A stretch of DNA of 64,000 nt, from assembly GCF_965137335.1 (NCBI RefSeq), contig NZ_CBCRZD010000005.1, one strand, 5' to 3'. This document shows positions 44,026 to 54,016 of the stretch, piece by piece; position 1 is the first letter of the stretch, and every line of letters begins with the position of its first letter. The DNA is from Empedobacter stercoris (GTDB taxonomy: Bacteria; Bacteroidota; Bacteroidia; Flavobacteriales; Weeksellaceae). The notes beneath the pieces were generated by a model, which searched no databases, was not told where the DNA came from, and saw only the letters and a list, made by a program, of their open reading frames with translations. The position numbers and the translations under genes are program-made.

Positions 44026-44710
44026 TATAAAAAATTTATCTCAAGTCACTTTTTGCATTTTGTTATTTATCATTTTAACATCTAGTGGTGGAAGTTCTCC
44101 ACCACCTTGGGAAAAAGAAAATGTTTCATTTCCTATGATGGATTTAGAAATCAATGCAACAATGAAAGAAAATTCACGACAGAAAAAACTTAAAAAAAAC
44201 CAAGATATTAATACTTCCGTAGAAGTTTATAATGAATCAGAATGGAAAAGATTTAAGGAAAAAGTTGTAAAAGTTCAAGATAGATTAAGGATCGTTTCTT
44301 TTGCTATGCAAGCTATTCCAACAGGAGTAGTAATTACACGAGATATGGAGAGTATTAAAGATAATCAAATTAATCTTATTAAGGAAATAGAAGATGCTCC
44401 TTTGGCTATTGTTGTTGCATTTCCATCACAAATAAAATTTTTAGATGATTTACAGATGGTAATACGTTTATTGACAGGCATTGTTGTATCCTATGGTGCA
44501 ATGAACCAAATGGAAAAAGCAGAAAGGAAAATCTTGTTGGATTATGCGGTAAATGAAGTAAAACAACTAAAAGTTGATTCATCTTATATGCTGTTTATGG
44601 TTAGAGAAATTAAAGCAAAATTTAAGCGAAATAAACGAGCTTTTCAATATTACATAAACAGAGATAAACAAGTCGTAGAAAATATAATGAAAAACATTAA
44701 AACTTTTTGA
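44009..44710 (+). CDS. Secreted Tra-region protein, quartet member 2
   Basis: This 233-residue protein has a hydrophobic N-terminus (about 13-26) followed by a Gly/Ser/Pro stretch, so it is exported or anchored. The body is helical and differs from members 1 and 3 in the middle, but ends with the shared pattern NRDKQVVENIMKNI. A short hydrophobic segment lies at about 150-167. Function unknown; likely periplasmic part of the transfer channel. Confidence 0.65.
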   Translation: MKETFNIKNLSQVTFCILLFIILTSSGGSSPPPWEKENVSFPMMDLEINATMKENSRQKKLKKNQDINTSVEVYNESEWKRFKEKVVKVQDRLRIVSFAMQAIPTGVVITRDMESIKDNQINLIKEIEDAPLAIVVAFPSQIKFLDDLQMVIRLLTGIVVSYGAMNQMEKAERKILLDYAVNEVKQLKVDSSYMLFMVREIKAKFKRNKRAFQYYINRDKQVVENIMKNIKTF

Positions 44711-44711
44711 T

Positions 44712-45377
44712 ATGAAAAATATGATCTTATTACTGATGTTTATTTTGATAGCAAATAAAACTAAAGCTCAGACTATTGTTATTAATGAAAAACTGTTAAT
44801 GCAGATGTCCAAAAATCATGCAGTAAGAATGGCAAGTGAAGAGAGTTTTATCAATTCATATGAAAGGCAAAGAAAACTTTACGATGATGTAAATAATAAA
44901 CTTACAAAAGTAATTGCTATTCAAGAATATATTTATCAACAATTAAAGAATGTCAATTCAGCTCTTTTACAAAGTAAAAAGCTCATTTATCTTTATGAAT
45001 ATTTCTCAAAAATAGCAGAAAACTTAAGAAAAATGCTCGTATTAACGAAAAAAAATCCAGAGTATGCGGTCTTGATCTCAAAGTATTATACATATATCTA
45101 CGAACAATCAGCATTACTAAAAGTGGAACTAGTAGAAGATGTTTTGAATGAAAATAAAGACTATCTGATGGATGCGATGGATAGAGAAATGCTAATAGAA
45201 AAAGTTTATACAAGAGCAAGAAATATAAACGGAAGTCTTCTATACATTAATATGCGTTTAGAAAACGCAAAGAAAGTACCCTATTTACTTCAAGTACCAG
45301 TATTAAAAGAGTATATCGCTATAGATCGTCAAATTATTCGGGAGATAATTCATAAGTATGGACGTTTTTTAAGATAA
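44712..45377 (+). CDS. Secreted Tra-region protein, quartet member 3
   Basis: This 221-residue exported protein has a signal peptide (1-19, ending KAQ). It aligns with member 1 along its length: IQEYIYQQLKNV, KKNPEYAV, YINMRLENAKK and the C-terminal IDRQIIREIIHKY. It is a clear paralog of 43372-44025. It starts 1 base after the preceding stop. Confidence 0.7.
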   Translation: MKNMILLLMFILIANKTKAQTIVINEKLLMQMSKNHAVRMASEESFINSYERQRKLYDDVNNKLTKVIAIQEYIYQQLKNVNSALLQSKKLIYLYEYFSKIAENLRKMLVLTKKNPEYAVLISKYYTYIYEQSALLKVELVEDVLNENKDYLMDAMDREMLIEKVYTRARNINGSLLYINMRLENAKKVPYLLQVPVLKEYIAIDRQIIREIIHKYGRFLR

Positions 45378-45381
45378 TATT

Positions 45382-46200
45382 ATGAAAAAGAACAAACTTA
45401 TTTTACTTACTCTATTGATGAGCCTTTTTGTAAACGGGCAAACTGTAAAAAAATTAAACGACCCTTCCATTGTAGCTCATCATAAACGAATGACTTTTGA
45501 AAGTTGGGGAGATTGGCGTCCTTATCCTAAATATGTTTTAGGAATACAAACAAATTTTGCTTACGCAACTGTCTGGGGAAATTGGGCTCCTAGTAGAAAT
45601 AGAGACTATAAACGAGGGGAGGACATCCGACCTTTAAAAGTTGATGGATTACAAAATAAACGATTTGCAGAATTAAAATTGGAAGAGGAAGAAGCAAAAA
45701 AAATAAATGAATCGTTTGATACAATTTACAAACGCAATATTCAAGATTTTGCACATTGGACATCTACAACTGTTGATGCAGATCCATTATGGTTATTATA
45801 CTATAAAAGAATGTTAAAACCTATAACACAATTTCCAGATGAGCCAACTAATTATCTCCAATGGGAATTGAAAGATCATGAAACGTACGAAACTTTAAAA
45901 AGTACTGGGACTATAAAACGATTTCAAGAAGAACTTGACTTGATTAAAGAAAAATATAAAATGTCCCGAACAATGGATATGCCACGAGGCAAACGTTTTC
46001 TCATGTATCATGAAACGTTATTAAAATGGAGAAGTTTTTTAGGAGAATTAAGAAAACACGGCAAAAAAACCAATTTATTAATATCCTATAAAAAACTTAT
46101 TAAAAAAGATATTAATCATTCTAAGATTTTGGGATGGAGTCCTTCCACAGATAAACAAATTGTAGAAAAGGTAATGACCAAGTTTAAAGATAAATATTAA
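45382..46200 (+). CDS. Secreted Tra-region protein, quartet member 4
   Basis: This 272-residue exported protein has a signal peptide (1-20, ending VNGQ) and an aromatic-rich N-terminal part (SWGDWRPYPKYVLG, TVWGNWAP) not found in the other three. The C-terminal end TDKQIVEKVMTKF has the shared quartet signature. I know no function. It starts 4 bases after the previous stop, inside the operon. Confidence 0.65.
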   Translation: MKKNKLILLTLLMSLFVNGQTVKKLNDPSIVAHHKRMTFESWGDWRPYPKYVLGIQTNFAYATVWGNWAPSRNRDYKRGEDIRPLKVDGLQNKRFAELKLEEEEAKKINESFDTIYKRNIQDFAHWTSTTVDADPLWLLYYKRMLKPITQFPDEPTNYLQWELKDHETYETLKSTGTIKRFQEELDLIKEKYKMSRTMDMPRGKRFLMYHETLLKWRSFLGELRKHGKKTNLLISYKKLIKKDINHSKILGWSPSTDKQIVEKVMTKFKDKY

Positions 46201-46206
46201 AACAAT

Positions 46207-47442
46207 ATGAAAAAAAGTTTATTATTTCTTGTTTGTGTAATGATTATACCTATCATGGTATTTGGACAAACGGATCAAGATTACAGTAGTTTTTTACAAT
46301 TTTTAAAAGGAGATGGAGCTTTTGAAAAATGGTTTATGGAAGTGTTTACAAAGTTAGACTCCAATGTATCTCAGCAATCTTATGGTCCTATATTATTTGG
46401 GAAAGCCATAGGAGGATTGGGTGCTTTATTATATTTAGGTTACTTAGGCTGGCAAATGATTGCTGGAGATAGAGAATGGGAGATATTACCAATGTTTAAA
46501 CCATTATTTATCGGTTTTATATTAATTTATTGGGGAGGGTTTACTAATCTTATTCAAGCTCCTTTTGAAGAACTTGCTAAACCAGGTCAAGCTATCTTTT
46601 CTAATATTGAGAGTGAGGTTAATGATTTACGAATTGAAAGATTCAAAAAGCAACAGCAACTTTTAGATTTTGTCATTAAAAAGAAGGCGGAAGAAGAAGC
46701 AAAGCAAGAAGTTATTGATAATAGTAGTAAAGGAGCTTTTGAAAGAGTTTTAGATGATGTAACAAATTTAGATAAATTAATAGAGCCAATAAAAGAATGG
46801 GGTATTCGAATGAGTTTTGAATTTCAGAAAACTCTCGCCGATCTTATTGAATTTTGTGCATTGGCGATATTAAGAATTTGTGTTTATCTTATATTTTTTA
46901 TTCAAAAAATATGGTCATATATATTAATTATATTAGGTCCAATTGCTGTAGGAATGTCACTTGTTCCTGGTTTTGAAAACTCTCTATATAGTTGGATTTC
47001 AAAGTTTATCAATATTAATTTATACACTTTTGTTGCTTATACAATAATAAATATTGGACAACAGCTTATAGCTTCTGGTTATACCATGGAAATTGAACGA
47101 TATGACACTCTCTTAACAGATGGAACTGTAGTCAATATGGATGCTCTTTTACTCTATGTTAGTGGAAGTGGGATGATTTATCAGCAACTATTTACGGTTG
47201 TAGCCTATATAGTAACAGGAATAGGAGTATTAATGACTCCAACAATTGCAGATTCAATCGTTACAGCTGGAGGAGGAACTTCTATGTCTAAAATGAAAAG
47301 TGCAGCTGCTAAAGTCGCAAGTGGAGCTAAAACAGCCGTTTTAGCAGTGAAATCAGGAGGAGCTTCAGCTGTCGCTGCTGCAGCTAAATCAACAGTTGCT
47401 TCAGGCGCGTCTCAAAGGGTACAAAATGCAATGAAAAAATAA
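46207..47442 (+). CDS. TraJ-like, VirB6/TrbL-type membrane channel protein
   Basis: This 411-residue polytopic protein has a signal peptide (1-20) and hydrophobic helices at about 60-80, 95-112, 215-235, 240-262, 275-292 and 325-345. The loop before the fourth is charged (QQQLLDFVIKKKAEEEAKQE). The last 70 residues are Ala/Gly/Ser/Lys-rich. This matches the VirB6/TrbL position in the Tra cluster, between the secreted proteins and TraK. Confidence 0.8.
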   Translation: MKKSLLFLVCVMIIPIMVFGQTDQDYSSFLQFLKGDGAFEKWFMEVFTKLDSNVSQQSYGPILFGKAIGGLGALLYLGYLGWQMIAGDREWEILPMFKPLFIGFILIYWGGFTNLIQAPFEELAKPGQAIFSNIESEVNDLRIERFKKQQQLLDFVIKKKAEEEAKQEVIDNSSKGAFERVLDDVTNLDKLIEPIKEWGIRMSFEFQKTLADLIEFCALAILRICVYLIFFIQKIWSYILIILGPIAVGMSLVPGFENSLYSWISKFININLYTFVAYTIINIGQQLIASGYTMEIERYDTLLTDGTVVNMDALLLYVSGSGMIYQQLFTVVAYIVTGIGVLMTPTIADSIVTAGGGTSMSKMKSAAAKVASGAKTAVLAVKSGGASAVAAAAKSTVASGASQRVQNAMKK

Positions 47443-47453
47443 AAACCAAATAC

Positions 47454-48059
47454 ATGTTAATAAAAAATATAGAACAACGTATCAGAATAAATAAAATTGT
47501 TTCAATTGCTACTATAATTTTTGCAGGATTTTCAATTTGTATTGGATTTTTCTTTGCTTATAAATTAATAGAAGATTCAAAAAAGACAATTTATATACTA
47601 GATAACGGAGTACCTGTTTTAGCACAACAAACAGATGCATTAATCAATAGACCTGTTGAGTACAAGGCACATATAGAGCTTTTTCATAGAATGTTTTTTA
47701 CTCTAGCACCAGATGATATGTTTATTAAAGAAAATATAACTAAGTCGTTATACCTTATAGATGATTCTGGTAAAAAAGAATATACAAATCTTCGAGAAAA
47801 AGGATTTTATAATCAACTAGTAGCCTCAAGTTCTATGGTTACAATTCAAACAGATTCTATTAAAATAGACGCCAGTACGAATAAATTTATATACTTCGGA
47901 AAACAAATGATTAATAGAAAAAGTTCTGTCATTTTTAGAAAATTAATAACAGAAGGAAATTATAAAGATATAATTAGAAGTCCTAATAATCCTCATGGAA
48001 TTTTATTAGAGAATTGGAGAATCCTAAATAATGAAGATATTTTCACTCAACAAAAATAA
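47454..48059 (+). CDS. traK: TraK, VirB8-like protein
   Basis: This 201-residue inner-membrane protein has one helix (about 18-37) and a periplasmic domain. The stretch RPVEYKAHIELFHRMFFTLAP (21 residues, start and end given: RPVEYK ... FTLAP) is diagnostic of Bacteroidetes TraK, the VirB8 functional counterpart that nucleates channel assembly. It lies between the VirB6-like gene and the small TraL-like gene. Confidence 0.88.
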   Translation: MLIKNIEQRIRINKIVSIATIIFAGFSICIGFFFAYKLIEDSKKTIYILDNGVPVLAQQTDALINRPVEYKAHIELFHRMFFTLAPDDMFIKENITKSLYLIDDSGKKEYTNLREKGFYNQLVASSSMVTIQTDSIKIDASTNKFIYFGKQMINRKSSVIFRKLITEGNYKDIIRSPNNPHGILLENWRILNNEDIFTQQK

Positions 48060-48067
48060 CGCTAGAA

Positions 48068-48442
48068 ATGAATATAATATCTAAAATTAGTCAACAAAGA
48101 TGGTTTATTTGGATAGTCAATAATCCAAAAAAGGTGTACATATATTCTATGATTTTCCTTACAGCATCATTTATTATCTCTATGACATATTCTATTTTCA
48201 CTTATTCTGATAATTCAAATAATTCAAATTTAATTGTAACGTCATCTGTCCCATACGCAAAGAGTAATGAGAATGAGGTCAATACTATTAAAATGAAGCA
48301 GAATACTGTTAAAATGGAGAAAATAGTCAATGAATTAAAGATGTTCAAAGAAAAAAATGATAGACAACTTTTAACAAAAGAGGATAGTGTTAGAATTGAC
48401 TATTTGTATAATCAATATCAAAATTTAAAAAATGGAAACTAA
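48068..48442 (+). CDS. TraL-like small membrane protein
   Basis: This 124-residue protein has one membrane helix (about 27-46) and a hydrophilic, helical C-terminus. It has low sequence conservation, but the position between TraK and TraM is that of TraL in Bacteroidetes elements. It overlaps traM by 11 bases. Confidence 0.6.
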   Translation: MNIISKISQQRWFIWIVNNPKKVYIYSMIFLTASFIISMTYSIFTYSDNSNNSNLIVTSSVPYAKSNENEVNTIKMKQNTVKMEKIVNELKMFKEKNDRQLLTKEDSVRIDYLYNQYQNLKNGN

Positions 48443-49622
48443 AAAAATAAACTTTAAACAAAAGAAATACATTCTTCCGCTTGTTTTGCTTCCTTTTTTA
48501 TTGCTTTTTGTTTACGTAGGGGCAGAGTTTACTCAAGATCAACAGGTAGATGAAGAACCTAAAAGAGAACTTTCGATTGGTTTAGGAGAAACAAAAGATA
48601 CTATTCTTTCAAAAGATGATGCCTATAACGCTTTTTTTCAAAAAGATGATACCAGAACTATGTTAGATGGTTTAGATAGTGAGGAAGATAGCCTGTTAGG
48701 ATATAATGATTTATTATCCGATGCTCAAAAAAGAAGAATAGATTCAGCAAGACTTGTTGCAAGTAGAAATAATGAATACCAACAAAAAAGACAATCATCC
48801 TATTATAATCCGAAAGAAGAAAGTGATTACAAGAGATCTTCGGAAATTATAAGAATGTTGAATGAAAAATCTTATGGTAATACTGATGATTATTCAACTC
48901 CAAAAATTGAAAAAAAGAAAGAAAATACAGAAAATGATCCAGTTAAAATATTAAAAGAGCAGATGTTGGTAATGGATTCAATTGAAAAATCACGAGATCC
49001 TGAATATCAAAAAGAGCTTCTAGCTGAAAAAAGATTAAAAGCTAATCAGAAAAAAATGGAAGAATTTATGAACTCTACTCTTGATGTTAGTAAAGTTGGA
49101 AGAAGTAATAATTTTAATTCTATTCATAAAGAAGAGCAAAATTATTTTATTAAAGCAGTTATTGATGAAGATAACAAAGGTTACTTAGGAAGTCGTATAC
49201 GATTACGTCTTTTGGAAGACATATTTGTTGGAAAAAAGAAAATCAAAAAAGGAGAAATTATTTATGGACAAATTTCTGGTTTTCAAATGCAAAGAGTAAA
49301 TCTGTCTGTAATTTCTGTTTTAGCAAATGGCGAAATTTTACCAATAAATCTTTCAGTTTACGATGTTGATGGAATGAAAGGTCTTTATGTTCCACAAAGT
49401 GTATTTAGAGATATGGTAAAAGAATTAGGTAGTCAATCAGTACAGGGTACGCAAATGGATATGGGAGCAGCAGGGTTTTTTACGAGTATAGGATCACGAC
49501 TATTCACATCTACATCAAAATCAATTGCGAACTTAATTAAAATTAACAAAGCTAAACTTAAATACAATTCTTATATCTATTTGATAAATGAAAAAGAATT
49601 AAAAGAATCAACAAACAATTAA
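48432..49622 (+). CDS. traM: TraM, VirB10-like protein
   Basis: This 396-residue protein has an N-terminal helix (about 12-28), a long charged linker (60-220) and a C-terminal beta-rich domain (about 235-390) with the motif FIKAVIDEDNKGYLGSRIRLRL and GQISGFQMQRVN. It corresponds to TraM, the VirB10-like component spanning the envelope. Order and overlap support the call. Confidence 0.86.
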   Translation: METKKINFKQKKYILPLVLLPFLLLFVYVGAEFTQDQQVDEEPKRELSIGLGETKDTILSKDDAYNAFFQKDDTRTMLDGLDSEEDSLLGYNDLLSDAQKRRIDSARLVASRNNEYQQKRQSSYYNPKEESDYKRSSEIIRMLNEKSYGNTDDYSTPKIEKKKENTENDPVKILKEQMLVMDSIEKSRDPEYQKELLAEKRLKANQKKMEEFMNSTLDVSKVGRSNNFNSIHKEEQNYFIKAVIDEDNKGYLGSRIRLRLLEDIFVGKKKIKKGEIIYGQISGFQMQRVNLSVISVLANGEILPINLSVYDVDGMKGLYVPQSVFRDMVKELGSQSVQGTQMDMGAAGFFTSIGSRLFTSTSKSIANLIKINKAKLKYNSYIYLINEKELKESTNN

Positions 49623-49631
49623 TTATCAATT

Positions 49632-50492
49632 ATGAAAACGAAATTATATACTTTATTATTTTTTATTTCTGCATTCTTTGTTAATGCACAAACAGCAACA
49701 AAAGAGCAAATTATCTCGGAATTGCCTATAATAGAAATAACAGAAGGAATTAATCTTCATATTATTTCACCAGAGCCTATTCAATATGTTGATTTATCCA
49801 CGGAAGATTTAACAGGAGATTTACCTACAACAAATATTGCAAGAATTAAAATTACTCAGAAAGAAGAAGCAAAAAAAGAAGGGAAAGATTCGTATACATC
49901 AGATAAGAATATAGGGATTATAACGGTTGTTGCACAATCTTTTATTGCGCAATATAAAGTAATTTATAAAAATAAATATAATCCAAATTCAATCACAAAT
50001 ATTCATATCCAGGCAGAAGACATGCAACCTATTGAATTTGATAAAATGAAACTTTCAAATCTTGAATTAAGATACTTTTCTATGCAAATTATTAAGAAAA
50101 AATCTGAAAAGAATCCTGTACGTGAAGAGAAAAATTTAAAACTTGGATTTCAATTAAACAATGTTTATGTTCTTAACGACTACATATTTTTGGATATTAC
50201 CTTGAAAAATAAAAGTAATTTGAGTTATGATATCGAAGATTTAAAATTTACGATAGATGATAAAAAAATTCATAAAGCGACAAATAATCAAAGTATAGAG
50301 CTGAAACCTTTGTTTCAGTTAAATGAACAAAAATATTTTAGAAAAAACTTTAGAAACATTTATGTTTTTAAAAAATTTACCTATCCAAATAGTAAAGTAA
50401 TGACCATTCGATTAATAGAAGAACAGTTGTCTGGGAGAACACTTGAAATGAAGGTCAACTATTCTGATATTTTAAGAGCAGATACGTTTTAA
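49632..50492 (+). CDS. traN: TraN, VirB9-like protein (DUF4138)
   Basis: This 286-residue exported protein has a signal peptide (1-19, ending VNAQ). The DUF4138/TraN body has the conserved segment GINLHIISPEPIQYVDLS and later LKLGFQLNNVYVLNDYIFLDI. It is the VirB9-like periplasmic/outer-membrane partner of TraM. Standard length. Confidence 0.85.
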   Translation: MKTKLYTLLFFISAFFVNAQTATKEQIISELPIIEITEGINLHIISPEPIQYVDLSTEDLTGDLPTTNIARIKITQKEEAKKEGKDSYTSDKNIGIITVVAQSFIAQYKVIYKNKYNPNSITNIHIQAEDMQPIEFDKMKLSNLELRYFSMQIIKKKSEKNPVREEKNLKLGFQLNNVYVLNDYIFLDITLKNKSNLSYDIEDLKFTIDDKKIHKATNNQSIELKPLFQLNEQKYFRKNFRNIYVFKKFTYPNSKVMTIRLIEEQLSGRTLEMKVNYSDILRADTF

Positions 50493-50503
50493 ATTCTCAG
50501 AAT

Positions 50504-52489
50504 ATGCAAGAGCAACAGCATCAAATTAAAATTTACGGGTTTGCACAAAAAGCAGTATATGCTATCATTGCATTAGATTGTTTGATATTATTTTATCTTA
50601 ATGATAACATTCCTGTACTCTCTAATTTATTAAAGAATTTTTCTAAAATAACATTTCTTTTTCCTCCTATTAATGCAAAATTCACAACATTATTTTTAAT
50701 AGGATTGGTTGCAATAGGAACAAGGGCAAAGAAAAAGAATGATCTTAATATTGCAAAATCAATTGTCATTCCTATGACATTGGGATTAATAATGATTTTC
50801 TCATCATTGATTTGGCAAAATGAAGCATCTAATCCTTCTATTCCTAAACTATTACCTGGTATAAATTTATATCAGGTAATTTACATCACTCTTTCTTTTT
50901 TAGGAGCTTTAATCCTACAAATGGGAGCTGACAGTATTTCTAAGTTGATGCAACAAAAAATGGGAAAGGATAGATGGAATGTAGAGGAGGAATCATTTGA
51001 TCAAAATAAGGAATTAAAAAACGCTGATACAACCATTAATATACCTTATTTATTTAGATATAAAGGAAAAAATAATAATGGTTGGATGAATATCAATCCT
51101 TTTAGAGGAACAATGGTTATTGGAACACCTGGTTCAGGTAAATCCTTCGGAGTGATAAATCCTGCTATTAGGCAGATGATAGCAAAAGGGTTCTGTTTAT
51201 GTATTTATGACTTTAAATTTCCCGATTTAGCGCAAATAGCGTATTATCATTATTTACTTAAAAAAAGTAAAGAATCTGATTATAATTACAATTTCCATGT
51301 GATTAATTTAAATGAAGTAGAAAAATCTAGGAGAGTAAATCCGTTTAAAAAAGAATATGTAAAAACGCTTGCTGAAGCGCAAGAAATGGCAGAAGCAATG
51401 GTTTCCTCATTACAAAAAGGAGGTGCGAGTGCTGGAGGTGGTTCTGATCAATTTTTTACTCAATCTGCGATTAATTTTCTTTCATCTTGTATTTATTTCT
51501 TTGCGACCTATGAAAATGGGAAATATTCAGATCTCCCCCATATTCTTTCTTTTATGAATAGGAATTATAAAGAAATTTTTGATACGCTGTTTGACCATGA
51601 AGAATTAACGTCATTATTATCTCCCTTTAAATCTGCTTATGATAATAAAGCTTTTGACCAATTAGAAGGTCAAGTTGGAACCTTGAAAATTTTTCTTTCT
51701 CGTTTAGCAACAAAAGAAAGTTTTTGGGTGTTTTCTGGAGATGAAATAGAGTTGAAAATTACATCTGTAGAAAATCCTTCAATTGTTATTTTAGCATCAG
51801 ACCCAGGAACACAAGATATTAATTCAGCTTTATATTCTGCCGTTTTGAACAGAACATTGCGTCTAATCAATTCTAAAAAGAATTTGCCCGGTGGAATTAT
51901 TGCTGATGAGTTTCCTACAATCTATATTCATAAAATTGACAATATTGTGGCGACAGCACGAAGTAATAAAATTGCTGTGTTGTTAGGGTTACAAGAATTA
52001 CCACAACTTCGACAATTTTATAAAAAGGAAGTTGCAGATACTATTTCCGCAATTGTTGGAAATATTCTTTCAGGATCAGCACGAGATAAAAATACGTTGG
52101 ATTGGCTCGAAAAACTTTTTGGTAAAATTAAACAAAAAACATATTCTCAATCTATTTCTCAGCAAGGAACTACAACAAGTATCAATGAAAAAATGGATAA
52201 TATGATTCCTGCAGGAAAAATAGCAGCTTTAAAAACAGGAGAAATGGTTGGAATGATTGCTCAAGGTGAAGAGAATGATACCGAAGAATATAAAACTTCT
52301 GCGATAAGCGGAAAAATTAACTTGGATATGAAAGCAATCCAAGAAGAAGAGAATAATTATGTCAAAATGCCTAATTACTATTCCTTTATTGATAAAAGAG
52401 GTATTGACAGAAAAGAAGATGTCTTGATGACCAATTTTAGAAAGATTAACAAAGAAGTCGAATTAATTGTAAATGAATTAATAAAATAA
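50504..52489 (+). CDS. Type IV coupling protein (VirD4/TraD type)
   Basis: This 661-residue coupling ATPase links the relaxosome to the transfer channel. Four N-terminal membrane helices fall within about 10-150. Walker A GTPGSGKS is at 207-214 and Walker B IIADEFP at about 465-471 (Asp468, Glu469). TSVENPSIVILASDPGTQ and the late VEN-like nucleotide site match Bacteroidetes coupling proteins (MobC/TraG family). Here it is encoded within the tra operon, after traN and away from the relaxase. Confidence 0.92.
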   Translation: MQEQQHQIKIYGFAQKAVYAIIALDCLILFYLNDNIPVLSNLLKNFSKITFLFPPINAKFTTLFLIGLVAIGTRAKKKNDLNIAKSIVIPMTLGLIMIFSSLIWQNEASNPSIPKLLPGINLYQVIYITLSFLGALILQMGADSISKLMQQKMGKDRWNVEEESFDQNKELKNADTTINIPYLFRYKGKNNNGWMNINPFRGTMVIGTPGSGKSFGVINPAIRQMIAKGFCLCIYDFKFPDLAQIAYYHYLLKKSKESDYNYNFHVINLNEVEKSRRVNPFKKEYVKTLAEAQEMAEAMVSSLQKGGASAGGGSDQFFTQSAINFLSSCIYFFATYENGKYSDLPHILSFMNRNYKEIFDTLFDHEELTSLLSPFKSAYDNKAFDQLEGQVGTLKIFLSRLATKESFWVFSGDEIELKITSVENPSIVILASDPGTQDINSALYSAVLNRTLRLINSKKNLPGGIIADEFPTIYIHKIDNIVATARSNKIAVLLGLQELPQLRQFYKKEVADTISAIVGNILSGSARDKNTLDWLEKLFGKIKQKTYSQSISQQGTTTSINEKMDNMIPAGKIAALKTGEMVGMIAQGEENDTEEYKTSAISGKINLDMKAIQEEENNYVKMPNYYSFIDKRGIDRKEDVLMTNFRKINKEVELIVNELIK

Positions 52490-52491
52490 AA

Positions 52492-53301
52492 ATGAAACCA
52501 ATTATTAAATTACTCATAATTACTTTTCTTGTTTTTACAGGCTCTTTAAGCTTTGGACAATTTAATACATTGACTCCTATTGTAATTAAAGAAAAAAACA
52601 CGATTCAGACTAAAGATTCTATCATAGAAAAAGTAGTTAAGAAAGAAAATAGAGAGAGAGTCAAAAAAACGACAAAACGTGATTTGAAAAATGAAATTGA
52701 TTCATTGAAAATAATGATTAAAAGTCTGAATAAAAACGAAATACATTCAAATTTTAGTGAAATAAAAGATTCTATATTTTCATTGAATTTAAATCAATTG
52801 CAAAAAGAAAAAAAACAAAACCATTTTGCACTTTATAATTTTATAGAGGAGCCAGAAGAGGAAATTAATTCTAAAATAGTAATGCCACTTCGAGATAAAA
52901 TTACAGTAACGTCTCCTTATGGCACAAGAACTCATCCTGTTTTTGGAACAAAAAAAATGCACAATGGTGTAGATTTAAAAGCAAATTATGAAAATGTTTA
53001 TTCCGTTTTAGACGGAATTATAACTGCAGCAGGATGGGATTCCAAAGGAGGAGGAAACTATATCAAAATAAAACATTTTGATCGATTTGAAACTTCCTAT
53101 TTACATCTTTCAGAAATGTACTATACTATCGGAGAAAGAGTAAAAGCAGGTTTTGTAATAGCTAAAAGTGGAAATACAGGAAATACAACAGGTCCTCATT
53201 TACATTTTGCAGTAAAAGAATACGGAGAAAATATTAATCCAATTCATTTTCTAAATGATTTAATAAAAGTCAATAATCTAATAACAATGTATCATGAATA
53301 A
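52492..53301 (+). CDS. M23 family peptidoglycan endopeptidase
   Basis: This 269-residue exported enzyme has a signal peptide (1-22, ending FGQ), a coiled-coil linker (45-110) and a C-terminal LytM/M23 domain. The zinc site is intact: His157 and Asp161 in HNGVD, and HLH at 236-238. It probably opens the cell wall locally for the transfer apparatus. It starts 2 bases after the coupling gene and overlaps the next gene by 8 bases. Confidence 0.9.
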   Translation: MKPIIKLLIITFLVFTGSLSFGQFNTLTPIVIKEKNTIQTKDSIIEKVVKKENRERVKKTTKRDLKNEIDSLKIMIKSLNKNEIHSNFSEIKDSIFSLNLNQLQKEKKQNHFALYNFIEEPEEEINSKIVMPLRDKITVTSPYGTRTHPVFGTKKMHNGVDLKANYENVYSVLDGIITAAGWDSKGGGNYIKIKHFDRFETSYLHLSEMYYTIGERVKAGFVIAKSGNTGNTTGPHLHFAVKEYGENINPIHFLNDLIKVNNLITMYHE

Positions 53302-53989
53302 TAACACTTTACCTACAGATGATTTGAAGAAATACGGTATTATAAATGCTGATAATTCTTTCACAAAAAAGATGTCCGCAGAAGACATTATGAGCTTCTT
53401 GCAAGGAAATACAATGATTGCGGATAATCAAAAAAATAGAATTGTTTTTCAGCTTGTGGAAAATAATTCGAAATTAAACGTAAAAATGTATGAACGTCAA
53501 GAAAAAATATCTGAATTATTAGAAAATAGCAAAGATAAGATTCAGTATTCAGATATTATTGAGAAAAATAAACCTGAGAATGAACGAGATTTTGAAAAAA
53601 AGGCATTTTTCTATGAGAAAGACACAAATCGTGTGAAAGAACTTGATTTTGTGAAAGATGCAAAAGAAATAACACAGTTAGTTTTAGAAAAAGAAAATTT
53701 TGTAGAAACAAATCGTTATAAAACAGAATTATTAAAATTAAAAGGATTTCTAGAACAAAAAATTGCAAAATTTCCAGAAATAGCCAAAGAAATAACGGTT
53801 GATTTAAATATTGTGTCTAATGAAATAAATGCTGTTAATAGTATTTCTAGACTAGAAAAACAAGAAGAAAAAGCAGGAAAAGAAGATGTTCAGCTTAATG
53901 TAAATGATGAAGATTTGTACCAAGATGCAAATCAAAAAAGAGAAGAGCAAGAGGAAGAACAACAACGTCCAAAAGGAAGAGGAAGATAA
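53294..53989 (+). CDS. Cytosolic charged protein, last gene of the tra operon
   Basis: This 231-residue protein has no signal peptide. The N-terminal 60 residues (DDLKKYGIINADNSF, then MSFLQGNTMIADNQKNRI) loosely resemble DUF4099-type modules found in element proteins; this is tentative. The rest is Glu/Lys-rich with probable coiled coil, ending in a tail GRGR. It overlaps the M23 gene and ends at a strong terminator. Confidence 0.55.
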   Translation: MNNNTLPTDDLKKYGIINADNSFTKKMSAEDIMSFLQGNTMIADNQKNRIVFQLVENNSKLNVKMYERQEKISELLENSKDKIQYSDIIEKNKPENERDFEKKAFFYEKDTNRVKELDFVKDAKEITQLVLEKENFVETNRYKTELLKLKGFLEQKIAKFPEIAKEITVDLNIVSNEINAVNSISRLEKQEEKAGKEDVQLNVNDEDLYQDANQKREEQEEEQQRPKGRGR

Positions 53990-54016
53990 AAGAAATAATT
54001 TATTTTTCCATTTATA

